Made by a program: the position numbers and the translations under genes
DNA from: Pyxicephalus adspersus
Lineage: Eukaryota; Chordata; Amphibia; Anura; Pyxicephalidae
Direction: 5' to 3'
Assembly: GCF_032062135.1 (NCBI RefSeq)
Contig: NC_092858.1
Span: 166,579,437-166,643,436 of the forward strand
DNA length: 64,000 nt
Part shown: positions 1 to 41,608 of the stretch, piece by piece
Layout: each line of letters begins with the position of its first letter
Position numbering within the stretch: the stretch's first letter is position 1
The notes under the pieces: generated by a model
The model's input: the letters and a program-made list of their open reading frames with translations, nothing else
The model's database searches: none
Told to the model about the DNA's origin: nothing

Positions 1-1952
1 AAAAAAATTACATTTTATTCAAAATACTTATATAAAAACGCACACATTTTAACAACCATTTATTTCTTCTCCAATGAAAATGTACACACACACACATTTA
101 CAACAAAAACATTATATTTCTTCATGTGTTTCCCAAAGTGAGCTTCATTAGAAGAACGTTTTAAAGAGACTTTTTCATGATCATATATCATCTTCACATT
201 TGTTTGGTGTATTCATTTTGGGATCTTCACTTTAAAATCAATTAAGTATTAGAAACTGATAGAGCAAATGCCATTGGAGATATAAAGTTTATCCACGTCT
301 TCTGTTCACTTCACACTCAAAGTATGCTTATTCGATACTGAGGGGGCAATGTATAGAAACCCTTATAACCCCCGTATGATCTCCACTTCATCATGCAACT
401 GCATCATTTCTGTAGCAAAATAGAAAACAAATATTATTGTAAAATGAAAATAGAAATAAGAAAATAAGCATAAAATGCTATGGTGTGAAAGAGAGAAAGG
501 AGTTACTTAGGGATGATTATGGTTATTTAAGGGATGGCAATGGCTATTTAGTTAATAAGGGGTTGAAAAGAAATACATTTCATTTCAATACCATGTCATA
601 TGTACTATTTTATTCATGTAATCTATTCATGAATATGTTAGTGTTATAGTAATTTTCTCAGTGCCACTTGCAGACTCGTTGCATGTGTCACTCCACACAC
701 CGATTGCATGCTCACATTCACCAATCAGTGAATGTGAGCTTGCCTTTGCAGTGCTAGGTCCCAGGTTCGAATCTCGGCCAGGACCCTATCTGCATGGAGT
801 TTGCAGGTACTTCCCGTGTCTGCGTGGGTTTCCTCCAGGTACTCCGGTTTCCTCCCACAGCCCAAAAACAACCAGTGAGGTTAATTGGCTTTCTCCCGAA
901 AATTGATCTTAGACTGTATAAATGACATTTGACCATGGTAGGAATGTTAGATTGTGAGCCCCTTTGAGGGACAGTTAGTGACATGACTATGGACTTTGTA
1001 CAGCGCTGCGTAATATGATGGCGCTATATAAATACTGTGTAATAATAATATTAATAAATGCTAAGGCACATCCATATTTTGAGCACTGCGCCTACTTAAA
1101 CCTACATTCTCCAATTCATATCACTGAGGCTTAGGTGAAGTCTCAGAAAATGTAAATATACAGCACTGTAATCAAGAACCGGTAAATGTATGTTATATCC
1201 CAATAATAAATCCTACTTAAATTTAGTGTATAAGCTAGCAACCTTCCATGAACAAGAACGCACTGGAAGCATTAGATAATTCCCTTTGTCCGTTTTGTCT
1301 TTAAATTTCAATAATAACTGTCAGAAAAAGTAAATTAAAAAAGGCAGATAGGTGGCTTAGTGGTGGATTTGGCTATGTTCTTACATATTTACTGGCTGCA
1401 ATTATTCCCATTTCTGGTTGAATCTTATACTCCAAAGCTCCAACAATGGGATCTTCAATAATTCCAGACTTGGTTCCTATCCATCTGGCAGTTTTGGGTG
1501 TTCTCATCCCCCTTTGTGTGTTCCAGCTCCTCCTGTTACATTTTTGTGTAAAGCAATGATAAATCCAGTGGGTTTGGTGGAAACCCCACATCAAGTGTGT
1601 AAACCAAGGAACTCAATACAAAGATCTCACCAATCACCCAAGAGATTTAAGAAACTATCAGGTGGTTTTATTCTTTGGCACCCAGAGTTAGGTGGATGGA
1701 TCCTTATTATGTTTTTATAGAAAAGTAATGTGTACATTTTCTGAAAAAGCATTTTAAGCATAATAAAGATATTTGTGTGCATTGTAGAGAACATAATATG
1801 TACACAGACTGATGAAACTTTGTTAGTACCCATGAAGACCCATAGGCACTGCACCATTACATTTACTTCAGTGTACTTTCACAGGTTTGCAACTGAATGA
1901 GCCATAAAGGTCCATGTTCTTCCTGATCTTGTTCTATCTTATCTCCCTGCAG
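1..1952 (+). other. SIM2 intron 3 (3' part)
   Basis: No coding exon is visible. It holds a tRNA-like SINE at about 700-1058, a short CA-rich stretch near 88-97, and AT-rich sequence with no clear identity. The polypyrimidine tract before the exon 4 acceptor is at 1916-1950. Confidence 0.7.
700..1058 (+). mobile_element. tRNA-like SINE with L2-type 3' tail
   Basis: GGTTCGAATCTC at about 764-775 resembles a polymerase III B box. It is followed by a body rich in GTTTCCTCC motifs, widespread in amphibian genomes in my knowledge. The 3' end, TACAGCGCTGCGTAATATG then GGCGCTATATAAATAC and an ATAATAAT tail, is the same tail seen in the L2-type fragments in this window. A tRNA head with a LINE tail is the usual SINE design. 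No target-site duplication was located with certainty. Confidence 0.65.
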
Positions 1953-30591
<28,639 letters not shown>

Positions 30592-31130
30592 CAGCGGTCC
30601 TTAGGGTTTTTTTTATTCTTTGATTGGGAAGGAAAAAAAAAAGGAAAAGCAATCTAACTGGAATTATTTACTCGGAAGCATGAGTTAGACCAGTGACCAA
30701 TCCTTACGAAGCGTAGCCGAAGGTCGTCAAAGGACAGGCGTGCATGTTTTCTTGCCAAGCCAAGTGTAATAGAACCTGAAAGGTCAGGAATACACAACTA
30801 GCCTGAGAGCAGCATTGTTACAGATTAATCTCTGGTGTAGACCGTGCCATTTAAGAAGTCATGTGCCAGATCATATTTTCCCCTACTCCACTGCTGGATG
30901 AATAGAAAGGCCAGATTCTAAGATGTACACCTTCATACTTCATTACATAGAGGAAAAATTTCCTCCCTCGCCTCAAACAACCCATATTATTTAATCCCCG
31001 TTACCCCTGAGGGAATTTCATTTTCGAAGAGTAAATCCAGACGAATGCAAAAACCTAAAATTAGGCTACCCACAGACATAATATAACAGTCTTAAAGGGC
31101 AACTAGAATAAATTAAGTTATTACAAATAC
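30592..31130 (+). other. SIM2: SIM2 3' UTR (probable proximal part)
   Basis: Non-repetitive sequence follows the SIM2 stop directly. The first AATAAA in + orientation that I find lies at 31107-31112. Its true extent is unknown; vertebrate SIM2 3' UTRs can be longer and later signals exist. Confidence 0.5.
31107..31112 (+). promoter_or_regulatory. Candidate poly(A) signal for SIM2
   Basis: AATAAA hexamer about 515 bp after the SIM2 stop codon, in otherwise unique sequence. Chance occurrence is likely in AT-rich DNA, so this is only a candidate; 3'-end reads would settle it. Confidence 0.35.
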
Positions 31131-31269
31131 ATCTACTTGGGAACAATTTTTAACGCGACTCACTTTTTTGCCATGTTTTTCACTTTTGTACTTTTAGTAA
31201 GAATATACAGAACAGCAGAATAGGCAGCAAGGGTATATGTCAGGTTTTATTATGTGTCACAGTACAGAG

Positions 31270-31560
31270 CAGTCTAGAGCCATCCCAGTGGCCCACCTAC
31301 ATCCTTATAGTATAGGAGATCAGGCCTGCATCATATAATGCAATGCCTGCTGGCAACCGAGTGCCCGTTAGCAAACCTTGGCATGGCCAATTGAAGGATG
31401 GATTTGCCTAATCAAATAATAATTTTTCTAGAGGCCTAAAGTTTTTCTCCATCAGAATGATTTATAGTATAGGGAATCAGGCCTGCATCATATAATCCAA
31501 TGCCTGCTGGCAACCGGGTGACCTATTAGCAAACTTGGGCATGGCCAATTAAGGAAATGT
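31270..31560. repeat. Local direct duplication
   Basis: ATCAGGCCTGCATCATATAA with TGCCTGCTGGCAACCG occurs at about 31319 and again at about 31478, each followed by GTTAGCAAACCTTGGCATGG or a close variant. This is a tandem pair with period of about 158 bp. Confidence 0.7.
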
Positions 31561-31914
31561 TCAATATAGCAGTGCCCACAATTCAGATAAGATGCCCCTG
31601 ATGAAGTGTCTATAGGTGTTACTAGACAGTGGGTGCACAAGGTTCAAGCCACTAAAAGTCCCATTTTATCATTCTGTGTCCCTATTGATTTTCCCTGTAA
31701 AAGCATTAGTCTTTATAGCATTGGTTTTCTACTAAAAAAGATTGACATTAAAGCAGGTAGTGCAAGTGATCCTGTATTTTGTTTAACACATGGGAACCAC
31801 ACATGTTACAGTGTGAATGTAGCCTTACATCTTATCTGCTATTGTAAAGCAACCATGTCACTTTGACATGGTGACCAGTTCTGACAAACAGGCCTTACAA
31901 GATATCTACTCATA

Positions 31915-32480
31915 ACTAGTGATGAGCGTGCGAGAATAATAAGTTCGATCTCACGGCGAAACGGGCCTTTCTCGCTTACCGAAAATGTAGTTGAGAACGG
32001 CCTTCTGATTCGAGCTTTTGCTGAACAGGAGGATTTCCAGAGCTGCATCATGCAGCCCTGCAAATCCTCTGCGATCCCCGGGCACTAGAGGTTAATTAAC
32101 CTCCAGTGCTCTGGGGATCGAACACTCTTCTCAATGAATACAGCCACAACTGCAATCATTAGGAAGATGCCCAGCACAGGAAAACCTCCTGACATTGTAA
32201 TATAAGTATCTCTTACAAATGATACAATTGTATCTGTAACAAATGTATCATTTGTAATATATACTTATATTACAATGTCAGTGGGTTAGCCTTTGCTGGG
32301 CATCTTCTCAATGATTGCAGCTGTGGCTAATTAACCTCCAGTGCCCCAGGGATCGCAAACAGGGAGATTCCCAGGGCTGAATGCAGCTTTGGGAATCCTC
32401 CTGTTTTAATTTCCTCTTACAAAAGTTTCACAAAATCGGGTTGCTGAAATTTCACTGAACCATTGGAAGTTGAAGGACAT
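31915..32480. repeat. Large nested palindromic element
   Basis: Starts AGTGATGAGCGTGCGAG; the ends and GCGATCCCCGGGCACTAGAG relate it to 16005-16330. It contains two nested palindromes. The outer one pairs AGAAGATGCCCAGCA-type sequence with TGCTGGGCATCTTCTC. The inner one pairs GACATTGTAATATAAGTAT (about 32193) with ATACTTATATTACAATGTC (about 32262). About 560 bp. Confidence 0.7.
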
Positions 32481-34216
32481 TTTCGCTAGAATGCCAGAGG
32501 CATAACTTTAAATCTTGTAAAAATTTTGTCTGTGCTTAATGGGACCCCCTTCCCCAGGCACTCAATCCCAAGATTCACCTATTTTGCCCACTGCTGAAGA
32601 GACCCTGCTATCAGGCCATTTTACCAAAATTTTGTGTAATTGACATATTTTTTGCATGTTATTAACTTGTAGACGTCTTGTGTAGACCAACAAAAGCTTT
32701 GAGAAAGTGGCTGTGCCGGTACCAACTTTTGGATGTGATATCAGCAGCCACAACGTTTTGTGCGTTTTTTATAGTATTCCCCTTTGCTTCTCTTCTGGCA
32801 TCTACAAACAAAGGTCATCTAAGAAGATGGAGGTAGGGACAGAAAAGCTGGGTCAGCATACAGAATATTTAGACATTAGTGGAATAGAAGAGGGCTTGGA
32901 TCTGCAAGGAGGGTTGTGCTATGGAAATTTGAGCTGATGTTTTTATCACATTCAACAACCTACCATATTCATCCTAATATCAATTTATGGAAAAGAAAAA
33001 CACTGCAAATAGATATTTAAAATACCTAATTATCTGTTCTTTCACATGCAACTTTTTGAAGGTATAACGTTATAAAAAAGGTGATATCGTTTTTGGACAA
33101 GGCCTTGAAACATTACACAATGGGAGCAGTGGTCAAGCACCAAGCCAGTCTTGGGGTTCAGGGGCTACCATGGTGCACAGAGGAGCCTTCAAAAGTATCT
33201 TTTCAGCATTGATCTTCAGTATGCCCTACACAATTAAAAAAACTATAAAAAAAGATAAATAGAAGATCTTTTTTTGTAAGGGTTCTTTCCTTCTCTTTTA
33301 TTATCCTAACTGAAAGTGAAAATCTACCCATGGGGAACAAAAAACAATTAGGTTACCATTCCTAACCAGTCCCCTTTTCTGCCCCCTGAAAATGGCCATA
33401 ATTGGGCTTTAGGTGAATACTCAATGTCCTTCAGACTTAGATTGTCATAAAAGGGTGCTTAGGATGAATTTAGAATGTGTTTACATGCTGTATGGAGAAA
33501 TAAAATCAAAGCACAAACCGATCTCATTACCCCATGAACGTTATATTACAAAATTTTCCAAGCTAGTACAATATGCGATAAATTATCAGCTCAGCAGAGG
33601 AGTCCCTTGTAATTACTTTAATACATTGTCAATTCTGCTTATTCATGAACGTTGCCTGCAGTTGACTATTAGAGATTAAGCAGAAGACAGGCGAGCGTAC
33701 GCCTTGTTTTCCCAGATATATTGGGCAATCATTGAAATTAAAACCTACTCACGGAAAGGCCTGCGTGCTAAGAACTCCCATTTACTTGGAGTGGGAGAAG
33801 TTAAGGTCGTGAATAATCTTAATGACCTCACCAAGCCGCTCGGCTTTTACCAGACAGTGGGGATTTGTCTCCTCATCCTATAATAACACAATATTTTGTC
33901 AGGACAGGAAACACAAGTACCAAAGACATTTTTTCCAAGGACAGATCTCGTCTGTAGAATGAGACTGCAGCTGCTCTCGGTTCAGCAGTGAACAATTAGA
34001 TTCTTCTGAACAAGGTAGACATTACCTAAAGCAGTAAGAATATGTATTTCTACCAGCAAGGGCTGACTATGCAGCTATTAATGTGCAACAAATTCATTGA
34101 GACGTTAGTCTTTATATATACCAATAAACCAAAGTCAAACAAGCTTGTCTTGAGTTTTTTCTTTTGTATTTCTTGTGTATTTTCATGTGTGTTTGAAGAT
34201 GTTGGTAGAGATATTG

Positions 34217-34440
34217 ACCCTGATTTACTAAAGTTATCCAAGGCTGGAGAGAATACACTTTCATCAGTGAAGCTGGGTAATCCAGCAAACCTGGAAAGGA
34301 TTTCCTAAAAGTCATTAGCTATTTGTTAGCAAATGTTTTCAATCCTGGACCAGACCCATCCCAGGTTTGCTGGATTACCCAGCTTCACTGACGAAAGTGT
34401 ATTCTCTCCAGCCTTGGAGAACTTTAATAAATCAGGGCCC
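34217..34440. repeat. Palindromic MITE family A
   Basis: CCTGATTTACTAAAGTTATC at the left and GAACTTTAATAAATCAGGGC at the right, with arms reading CAGTGAAGCTGGGTAATCC and GGATTACCCAGCTTCACTG. One of the most intact copies. Confidence 0.85.
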
Positions 34441-36694
34441 ATGTCTCCAGACCATTGTTTCCAACAAAGTGTGAATGTTATATAAATTTTGCATGTTACA
34501 AAGCCTCTGATGTGTAGGTTTGAGTTTGCTGTTGGGTGCCATCATTTTGGATGTGATGTAATCAGCCCAAACAGACCCAGAATTGTCTTTTAATGCAGAC
34601 CTAAACACAAAAAACAAAAAGTCACCAGGAGGTTTTACAAACTGATTAAAGAGACATGCAATGTATCATTTTAAAAAAATAAAGCCCTGGCTCCTGGTGG
34701 CTTTTTGTTTTAGCTCTACACTGCATGGTGCATGGGCTGTGTAGGGTGGAGCTTGGCTCTGTATGTGGTGGTGCCACACAAAGAGCCAGACCTCGAAAAC
34801 AATGTTAGATCATCAGTGGCCATTCAATAGCCAAAAAGAATTGCTGTTATTTTGGAAGTCCACTTAGGACCTAGTGGCCAAGGAGGCATGTTCCTCTGAT
34901 GTGGCAATGACAGGATATAACCTATTCATATATATCCCATACATCCACCAGTTTAGTTCCTCTTTAGGTGACATTCTGGAGTATTTTTTTTTGCTCTTCC
35001 TCAGCAGCTACATGACGGTTATAAAAGGAGCTGAGGAGAGGGGCAGAGGAGTTAGGACAACACAGAGTGTAACTGGACACTTCCAGAAGAGGAGAGGGTC
35101 ATGACGTGCAATAGAAGGAGAGGTGATAAGGAATTGTCCAAAGGCCCATTGCATGTCAATACAAAAAAAAAATATGGATAGAAAAAAATGTTGTAAGTAA
35201 AAAATAATATGTTTTCTGTGCTTTTTATCTGTATGTATATCCATACTAAGGTTTGGATCTATTGGAAAATGGTTTAAAATTTGTCATTTTATTGTTTGAT
35301 TGCAAGATTTCCATTTACCTCCTGTAAATCCAAAAACACAACAGGAAGTAAGGAAAAAAACATTTAGAAAATAACTTTTCTTTTCAATGTGGAGAGGGTG
35401 AATCTGAGGGCATGGACATGATTAATGTCCCTGACATAGGGTTGTAGTGTGACTGTCACTGCCTTGCAATTAGCAGACGTGTAGTCATCCTGCCATGTAT
35501 GCCCCACCAGGTGAATGTTGGGATGCCAATCAGGTCTGAAAGATAATTGCACGGCAGTGATTAACATTGTCATTTTTATGAAAGGACAGGGTGGTTGTGA
35601 TGGAGGTTCATTCAACAAAAATAAATGGAATCAGGGAAAGCAGCATACAAGCCAACTAAACTTCATACCTCTTTACCATATCACAAACCTATAAGATTGC
35701 CACCATTATACTCTTTTCTGCCATCACAAACCCAACATGATCATATCTTAGTTTCACAATAAATTTTTACAAAAATTATTATTTTGTGAGACCCCTCTTG
35801 GGCCACACTTGAAGCCCTTTATATCTTTAGTTGACCACCACTGGAATCTAGTATAATTTTCGTATGATTTTTAGCTGGGTAACACACCAAGCTTTTCTTT
35901 TCTGTAGAACAAAAAGGATTTCATTCCAGATATCAAAGCTGACTGAAGTATTGCAGTAGTTCTGTAATATATGCGCAATCAAAGCCAAGAACTACAACCC
36001 AGGGATGTTTCCACGGCAGTGCCCATCCTTATCTTAAATGCCTGTGAATGTATTTCATGCTTCCATGCTTTATACAAACATCTTAATCTAATCTAAATCA
36101 GCGTGCAACATTTGGAGAACTCATACAACTTCCCAGTGCTACAGGGCTTACACGTCATACAGGATAACCTCATGATTAGAAAGATTTATTGAAAGATTTA
36201 TTGGGGCTGCATTGGGGCCATATATATATATGTTGATGTTTTTATGTTTAAAAAAATGTAGATTATTGTTTTGCAGAGCACATTGTATTCTCTTAGCTCT
36301 TCATCAAATTATCAATTGCTTGGTGTATAGGAATTGTATAGGATATATATCTTATAGCAATTTTTTTACCCTCGGGTAGATTGCTTTTTTTAGTTTAAGT
36401 TTTTATTTTTAGTCTACAATTTTAAAGGGAATATAGAATATGTTTTTCTAAGTGTTTAGGAATAATGATCTATATCTACTATCTGCAGCAGCCATTCTTA
36501 TCCAGGGTTCCATGTAGCAGGGTTGCACCAGAGATTGCTTGGGTTTCCTAAAACTATGGTTGATTGACCTCTTATTTGATGATGCCTGTGTAGTTCTTGA
36601 GCCAACACCACTTGGTAGAGCCAGATACATGGCTTGAATAATGGTTTGTTATAATATAATATATAATATAATAATGATGTTGTCTATAAAAGTG

Positions 36695-36800
36695 TTATTC
36701 TAGCCACCATTGGGGGCATTCTTTCCATTGGTTGAGACCTGAAAAATTTACTAGGGGTTCCTCCAAGTAAAAAGTTTGGGAAAGGCTGCTCTATACTGAC
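36695..36800. repeat. hAT-like end fragment
   Basis: GAGACCTGAAAAATTTACTA then GGGGTTCCTCCAAG and AAAAAGTTTGGGAAAGGCTG. Read on the minus strand it gives the TTCCCAAACTTTTTACTTGG-type end seen at 53754. Confidence 0.55.
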
Positions 36801-39129
36801 CTGCCCATTTCAGTAGTGTTTCTTATAAAACACACATCAGAAAGTAATTAACTCTGTTACCATCCATATTTATAAAAATGGTGTTCCATGGCAAATGCCT
36901 AACTGCTCAAGGTGTTACATAGATACAACAACCCCAAGCTTCCTTCGTTTCCTAAATATTATCCTGGTCAAGGTTTGGCATCTTTGGCACTTTTAATTGC
37001 CAGCCTGGGATATAATTCTCATGTATGACCAATGAGGCATGTTGAGATTGTATATCATAAAGGCCTTACTGAAAGCAGGTTGTTTCACTATAAATGTGCT
37101 ACACTTCTTGTGACTGTCTAATTGTCCCATCAAAATAGAGACACGTGGGATCTGTACATGAGCAAAATTGTCTGATAATAACCAACATAATTGGACTAAG
37201 TCAGTTCAACCTCCATCCAGTCTTACATTTTTCATCCGGTATTCTCCATGTCTCTATATCTTATGAGCAAACCACATTCCCCTAAGCACAATATTAATAT
37301 TTTATATAAAGGACAAGTACTATTCAGCAATGTTATTTCCTTAAGTGTTAAGCCAACATTTGTCCTTCATACTCTACAACAAGGCCTGGAAGCAGATAAA
37401 CCCAAGAGCAATATTATATTATATTGCAGCTTTCCAGTCCTTAGATGTGGTGGCTGCATTGGGGCCATTTTAGATCTGGGGTGAGCCAGAGCATTCTGCT
37501 GCAGGTTCAACCACAGTGCCAACCTCTTCTTTTCAAAGTGAGAATTTAATTACGCCTGGTGCAATTTGCCACTCCTACCTGTTTGCAATTTTCTGGAATT
37601 ATATACAGGGTATCTTGGCATCCTTTGGAGCTGTAGGGGATAAAGGATCGTCATCACAGCCTGGCCAATCAAGATGGCCAAAAGCCTGACACCCAGACCA
37701 GATTCGGGTGAAGATGGCGGTATCTGTGAAGTAAACAGGACAGGAGAGCGGAATTAAAAAACTGCAATTAGGCAGGGAAGGTTATTGTATTGCAGGTAAG
37801 ATATCACCTGCCCCTTCTGCAATAAAAAACCTGCAATTTTTTATTTTGAAGGTTTGGTGAACTCCAGGCAAATAGACCAGGTACACAAATGCAATAAATA
37901 TAAATGTTCAGGATTTGTATATTTGCCTGTCCAATATGGAGATTTTCACTGTGCTATCATACTGCACAATCGTGTCCTGTTTTTTTCTGCTGCAGTTAGA
38001 CAACACTTGTCCCTTCTTCCGTCTGTGATTGGACAGTAAAAAAGTGTCAGGCAGATGAGCACTCAATTCTCCAATCAGCGTGTTCCTTGTTAGCACATGT
38101 GCTCTGCTGCACAGCTGATTGGCTCTCCTAGTCGGAGTTTTGCTGTACAGGGTGAAATTAGAAACTTGTACCACTGACATGTGTATATATTATTATGCAT
38201 TTATTGCATTTGTGCTATTTATATCAGCAGAAAAAAGACTTATGAGATTTTTTTTACATTTATACAATTTATATATCGGTCTGTTGAAAGATGCTTCAGG
38301 CATCAAACAGTTTCCTTTTCACATCTTCTGACACATGAAATTCTGTGTTACATTTTTGGAAAGGCAGGTTCAAGTTTCGCTTCCCTGAATTCTATTTTAA
38401 GCTTACAGGGAGCATTAGAATAGCTTTTAGCTTTCCAAACAACTTAAGGCACGATTTATCAAAGTCTGATAGGAGGAATGTTGGCTTTGACAGCATGCAA
38501 ATCAGCGAGGACTCTGTGTTATTAATGAAATCGTAATCATCTGACAGAATACCCACAATGCACTGTGAATAAACACACAGGCCCCGCCCTGCATTTGTCA
38601 CTCTTGCCTCCAAATCGGAGTCAGCTGAGGACACCTCGGTCATATAAAAAGCACTTTTTTTATACAGCGCTTGTTCAAATATCAGAGGATGAAACACAAT
38701 GCCGGAAAACTGATGTACAGCACTGGGCAGTTTGAAATGATCTGTCTAATGCTATTCAAATAAATGGGGGAGGATATTTAAAGAGAACCTGTCACCAACT
38801 TAAAAAATAAAAGTATGAGAAAAGATATGTTGAGTATAATAAATGATCATTTGCAGTGCCTTTCATTTCCATTAACAATATGTATTTATTAATATTCATT
38901 GGCAATGTACTTTTGAACTTTCTGGAAAATTTGACCCTTTCAGGATGGGTCAGTTCTCTAGCCCAATCGTTTTTCTCCTTAAACAATATGGTCCCTGCTT
39001 TTTTGGGAGTGTCTACTGTCTGTATGAGCCCAGCTCCTCTGCATGACCTTCGTTCTACCTATGTAACCTGGAGCTTCCTGGGGAGGAACAAAGGGGAATA
39101 TTATAGAGCAGACGATCTCAACCAAGGTT

Positions 39130-39475
39130 TGTTGGAATTCTAAGGTTGCTCCAACCGGTGGTCCACGGCTATGTTCAGTGTGCCCACGGGTGCAGAGAAA
39201 GACCCTGCTTGGGGGAAGCACCAGCCAGAGCCGCGGACCATGTCCCTCGTCCAGATCCCAGGCTCAGGGAAGTGGGCGGGTTGTGACCCTGGACAGAACC
39301 TGCCCACTCCCCCATTGTAGGCTCTGATCTATGATGGGAGAGTGGGCAGGGTTCTGGCATCATGACATCACTTCGAGGGAGGTTTTTCCCTCTTTGAGTG
39401 ACAGCCGGCATGCGCAGTCTGGAGCCGGTAATTTTAGTGGTCAGCGGGACCGAAAAAGTTGGCCACCACTACTCT
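39130..39475. repeat. GC-rich repeat-like segment
   Basis: Markedly GC rich in an AT-rich setting, with CCACTCCCCCATTGTAGG, GGGAGAGTGGGCAGG and GCATGCGCAG. Its end, GTTGGCCACCACTACTCTAG, looks like the inverted end of a hAT-type element. Single copy in the window; identity inferred. Confidence 0.4.
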
Positions 39476-39486
39476 AGAGTAATACT

Positions 39487-39660
39487 TATTTCTTCTTGGG
39501 TTTTGCCCAGAAATTCCCACTAACTTTGTAGGGTAATGTCCCTCCAGAGGTTGCTAGGGGTCCCTTGAGCAATAAGCACTTTGTGGCTCTCAGGTCAGTT
39601 TATGTGACACCCATTATCTTTTTGGCTATCTGTCTTTGACCAGCTTCCTGGTAACAGCCA
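39487..39660. repeat. hAT-like internal fragment
   Basis: CCAGAGGTTGCTAGGGGTCC, AGCAATAAGCACTTTGTGGC and GACACCCATTATC match the hAT-like copies at 52722 and 53754. The first ~42 bp, TATTTCTTCTTGGGTTTTGC and onwards, recur at 42669-42714. Confidence 0.6.
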
Positions 39661-40059
39661 TGATACAGTAGGCCCAGATCCTACTGATCCTACTGATGAC
39701 CAGGATATAAAGATTGAGGATACTGCAGATATAGGGGTTATGTGTTAGGATTAAGGTAATTTGTCCTGAGAATACCTGGAGCTTTTCTCTGATTCACTTT
39801 CTACATGCTGGTTCCTAATCAGTGATTAAGAAAGTATTAGGGTTACAAATAGGGGGCAGCCCTTGTATTCCCTTAGAATTTAGTAACTGCAGCAGTTCAG
39901 GTTACAGATTAAAATTTCTGACTTGGGTATTTGTAAAGAAATTAAACACTATATACATAAAAACATCTATAATTACCTTTCTGATGCTATACTTTTACCT
40001 TTGTCACTTTCTTGCTTCCCCTCCCAATCACTGCAGGTATTTCATACTCTTGAATAGGT

Positions 40060-40215
40060 CACATTTTGGGCAGGGTCCTCTCCCCCTCCTGTGTCACTGT
40101 CTGTATCTGTCTGTCATTTGCAACCTCTATTTAATGTACAACGCTATGTAATATGTTGGCGCTATATAAATACTGTTTATTATTATTATTATTATAAATA
40201 ATAATAATAATAAAA
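40060..40215 (+). mobile_element. L2-type LINE 3' tail with (ATT)n
   Basis: GGGCAGGGTCCTCTCCCC, GTCTGTCATTTGCAACC, GTACAACGCTATGTAATATG, GGCGCTATATAAATACTG and then (TTA)n/(ATA)n. The best-preserved tail copy here. Confidence 0.75.
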
Positions 40216-41461
40216 TTAACTTCTCCTTACATGCTGTGGTTCCTTTATCTGGCCCATATGCCCTGTAATGATTCCTGGGAATATCAAAATGCTCATGCTT
40301 GTTTCTATATGCTCATGCCTAGAATTTCAAATTCCCAATCAGTGAACAATTTTCCATATGCTGATGTTTGGAAAACAGATTCCATCGGTAAATATTCATA
40401 CATTCTATACAATATGCTGATTGTTTAGCTTGGTTCATGCCTGGTGATGTGGTCAAAGTAAATTTCAGGCTGTGCACCTTGTAAGAACAGGGAACATACA
40501 AGGTTGGTTTTAGATAAAATGTGGCTGTGTGCAAATATATAAAAATGCCCCAAAAGCAAAGATTTCTAGCTTCCTTGCACCAGTGGTGGATGTAGCCAAC
40601 AGCGGGCCACCATGCAGAAATAACTTGGGGGCCCGTGGGGGTCGCTATTGGCTGACGAGGGTGCGGGTACCTTGTGCAATGTCACACTTTGCACCTCCCT
40701 ATATTTGCCCCTGCTCTGTGCCCATACCATTTTGTTAATTGGGGCCTTGGAGAAGGTGGGGGCATTGTCTCAGTTTACCCAAAACTTGCCCTAGGAACAT
40801 AGAAGTAATACAATTTGGAAGTTTAACGGACATAGTAAACTAAAACTGCATCATACGCATTAAAAATTAGAAAAAAATTAGCTACATAGACTCTGAAAAC
40901 ATTGTTGCTATGTGAGCAAATGATGGTGCATGGCCCTTCACCTAGGCGGGCACGGGGGTCAATTATACATCTAAGTTGTTGTTTATAACGGATCCTGTTT
41001 CTTTTATTTAGTAAATCAGCCTCCGCTGTGTGAATAAACCTGAATATAGAAGCTGCAGCTTGGATATATAGAAAACACAGCCAGCTTGTAACTTGTACAA
41101 CTGGAATAAAGCCGCTGCCATTAATTACCATGAGATGAGGCAGCAGATTGAATGGAATCCAGCTACGAAGTGTGCGGAAGACAAACAGCAGAATCGGCAC
41201 TCAGGGATGAGTTATGAAGACTTGGAGGAACTGTGACAGATTTTTGGAAGTAAAAATGGAATTGTTGTCGGTTTTACATCTATCTGAACTCAGAATGTTT
41301 ATCTTTTTAATGTGCAATAGAAGGTGATTAACAGGAATTTTAGCGCAATAATCCTCTACTTGTGCTAATATTTAATTGGTGGTTTGGATAATGGCAAACC
41401 ATAGAGGGCTATTCATTGTGATTTCTCCTATTTTATTTAGGTAGGCTAATGATTCAAAAGG

Positions 41462-41608
41462 CTCTATTTAAAAAACAGGAAGTCAGACATTCCCCCAAAC
41501 ATTCCCTTTGTGGGAATCTTCTAGGTCTTTGTGTTTCAATGGCAGTGATTGATTCCCACCTGGGAATGTTTGAGAGAATGTCAGATTATGTTTTATAAAT
41601 AGAGCCCA
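41462..41608. repeat. Palindromic MITE family B
   Basis: GGCTCTATTTAAAAAAC at the left and TTTATAAATAGAGCCC at the right, with CATTCCCTTTGTGGGAATC and GATTCCCACCTGGGAATG arms around CTTTGTGTTTCAATGGCAG. Confidence 0.8.

Noticed and set aside
764..775. tRNA gene suggested by a B-box-like GGTTCGAATCTC
   Set aside because: No cloverleaf could be drawn; the context is a SINE.
34050..34315. Open frames ending in or crossing the MITE at 34217
   Set aside because: Frames through family A MITE arms recur at each copy and reflect the repeat sequence.
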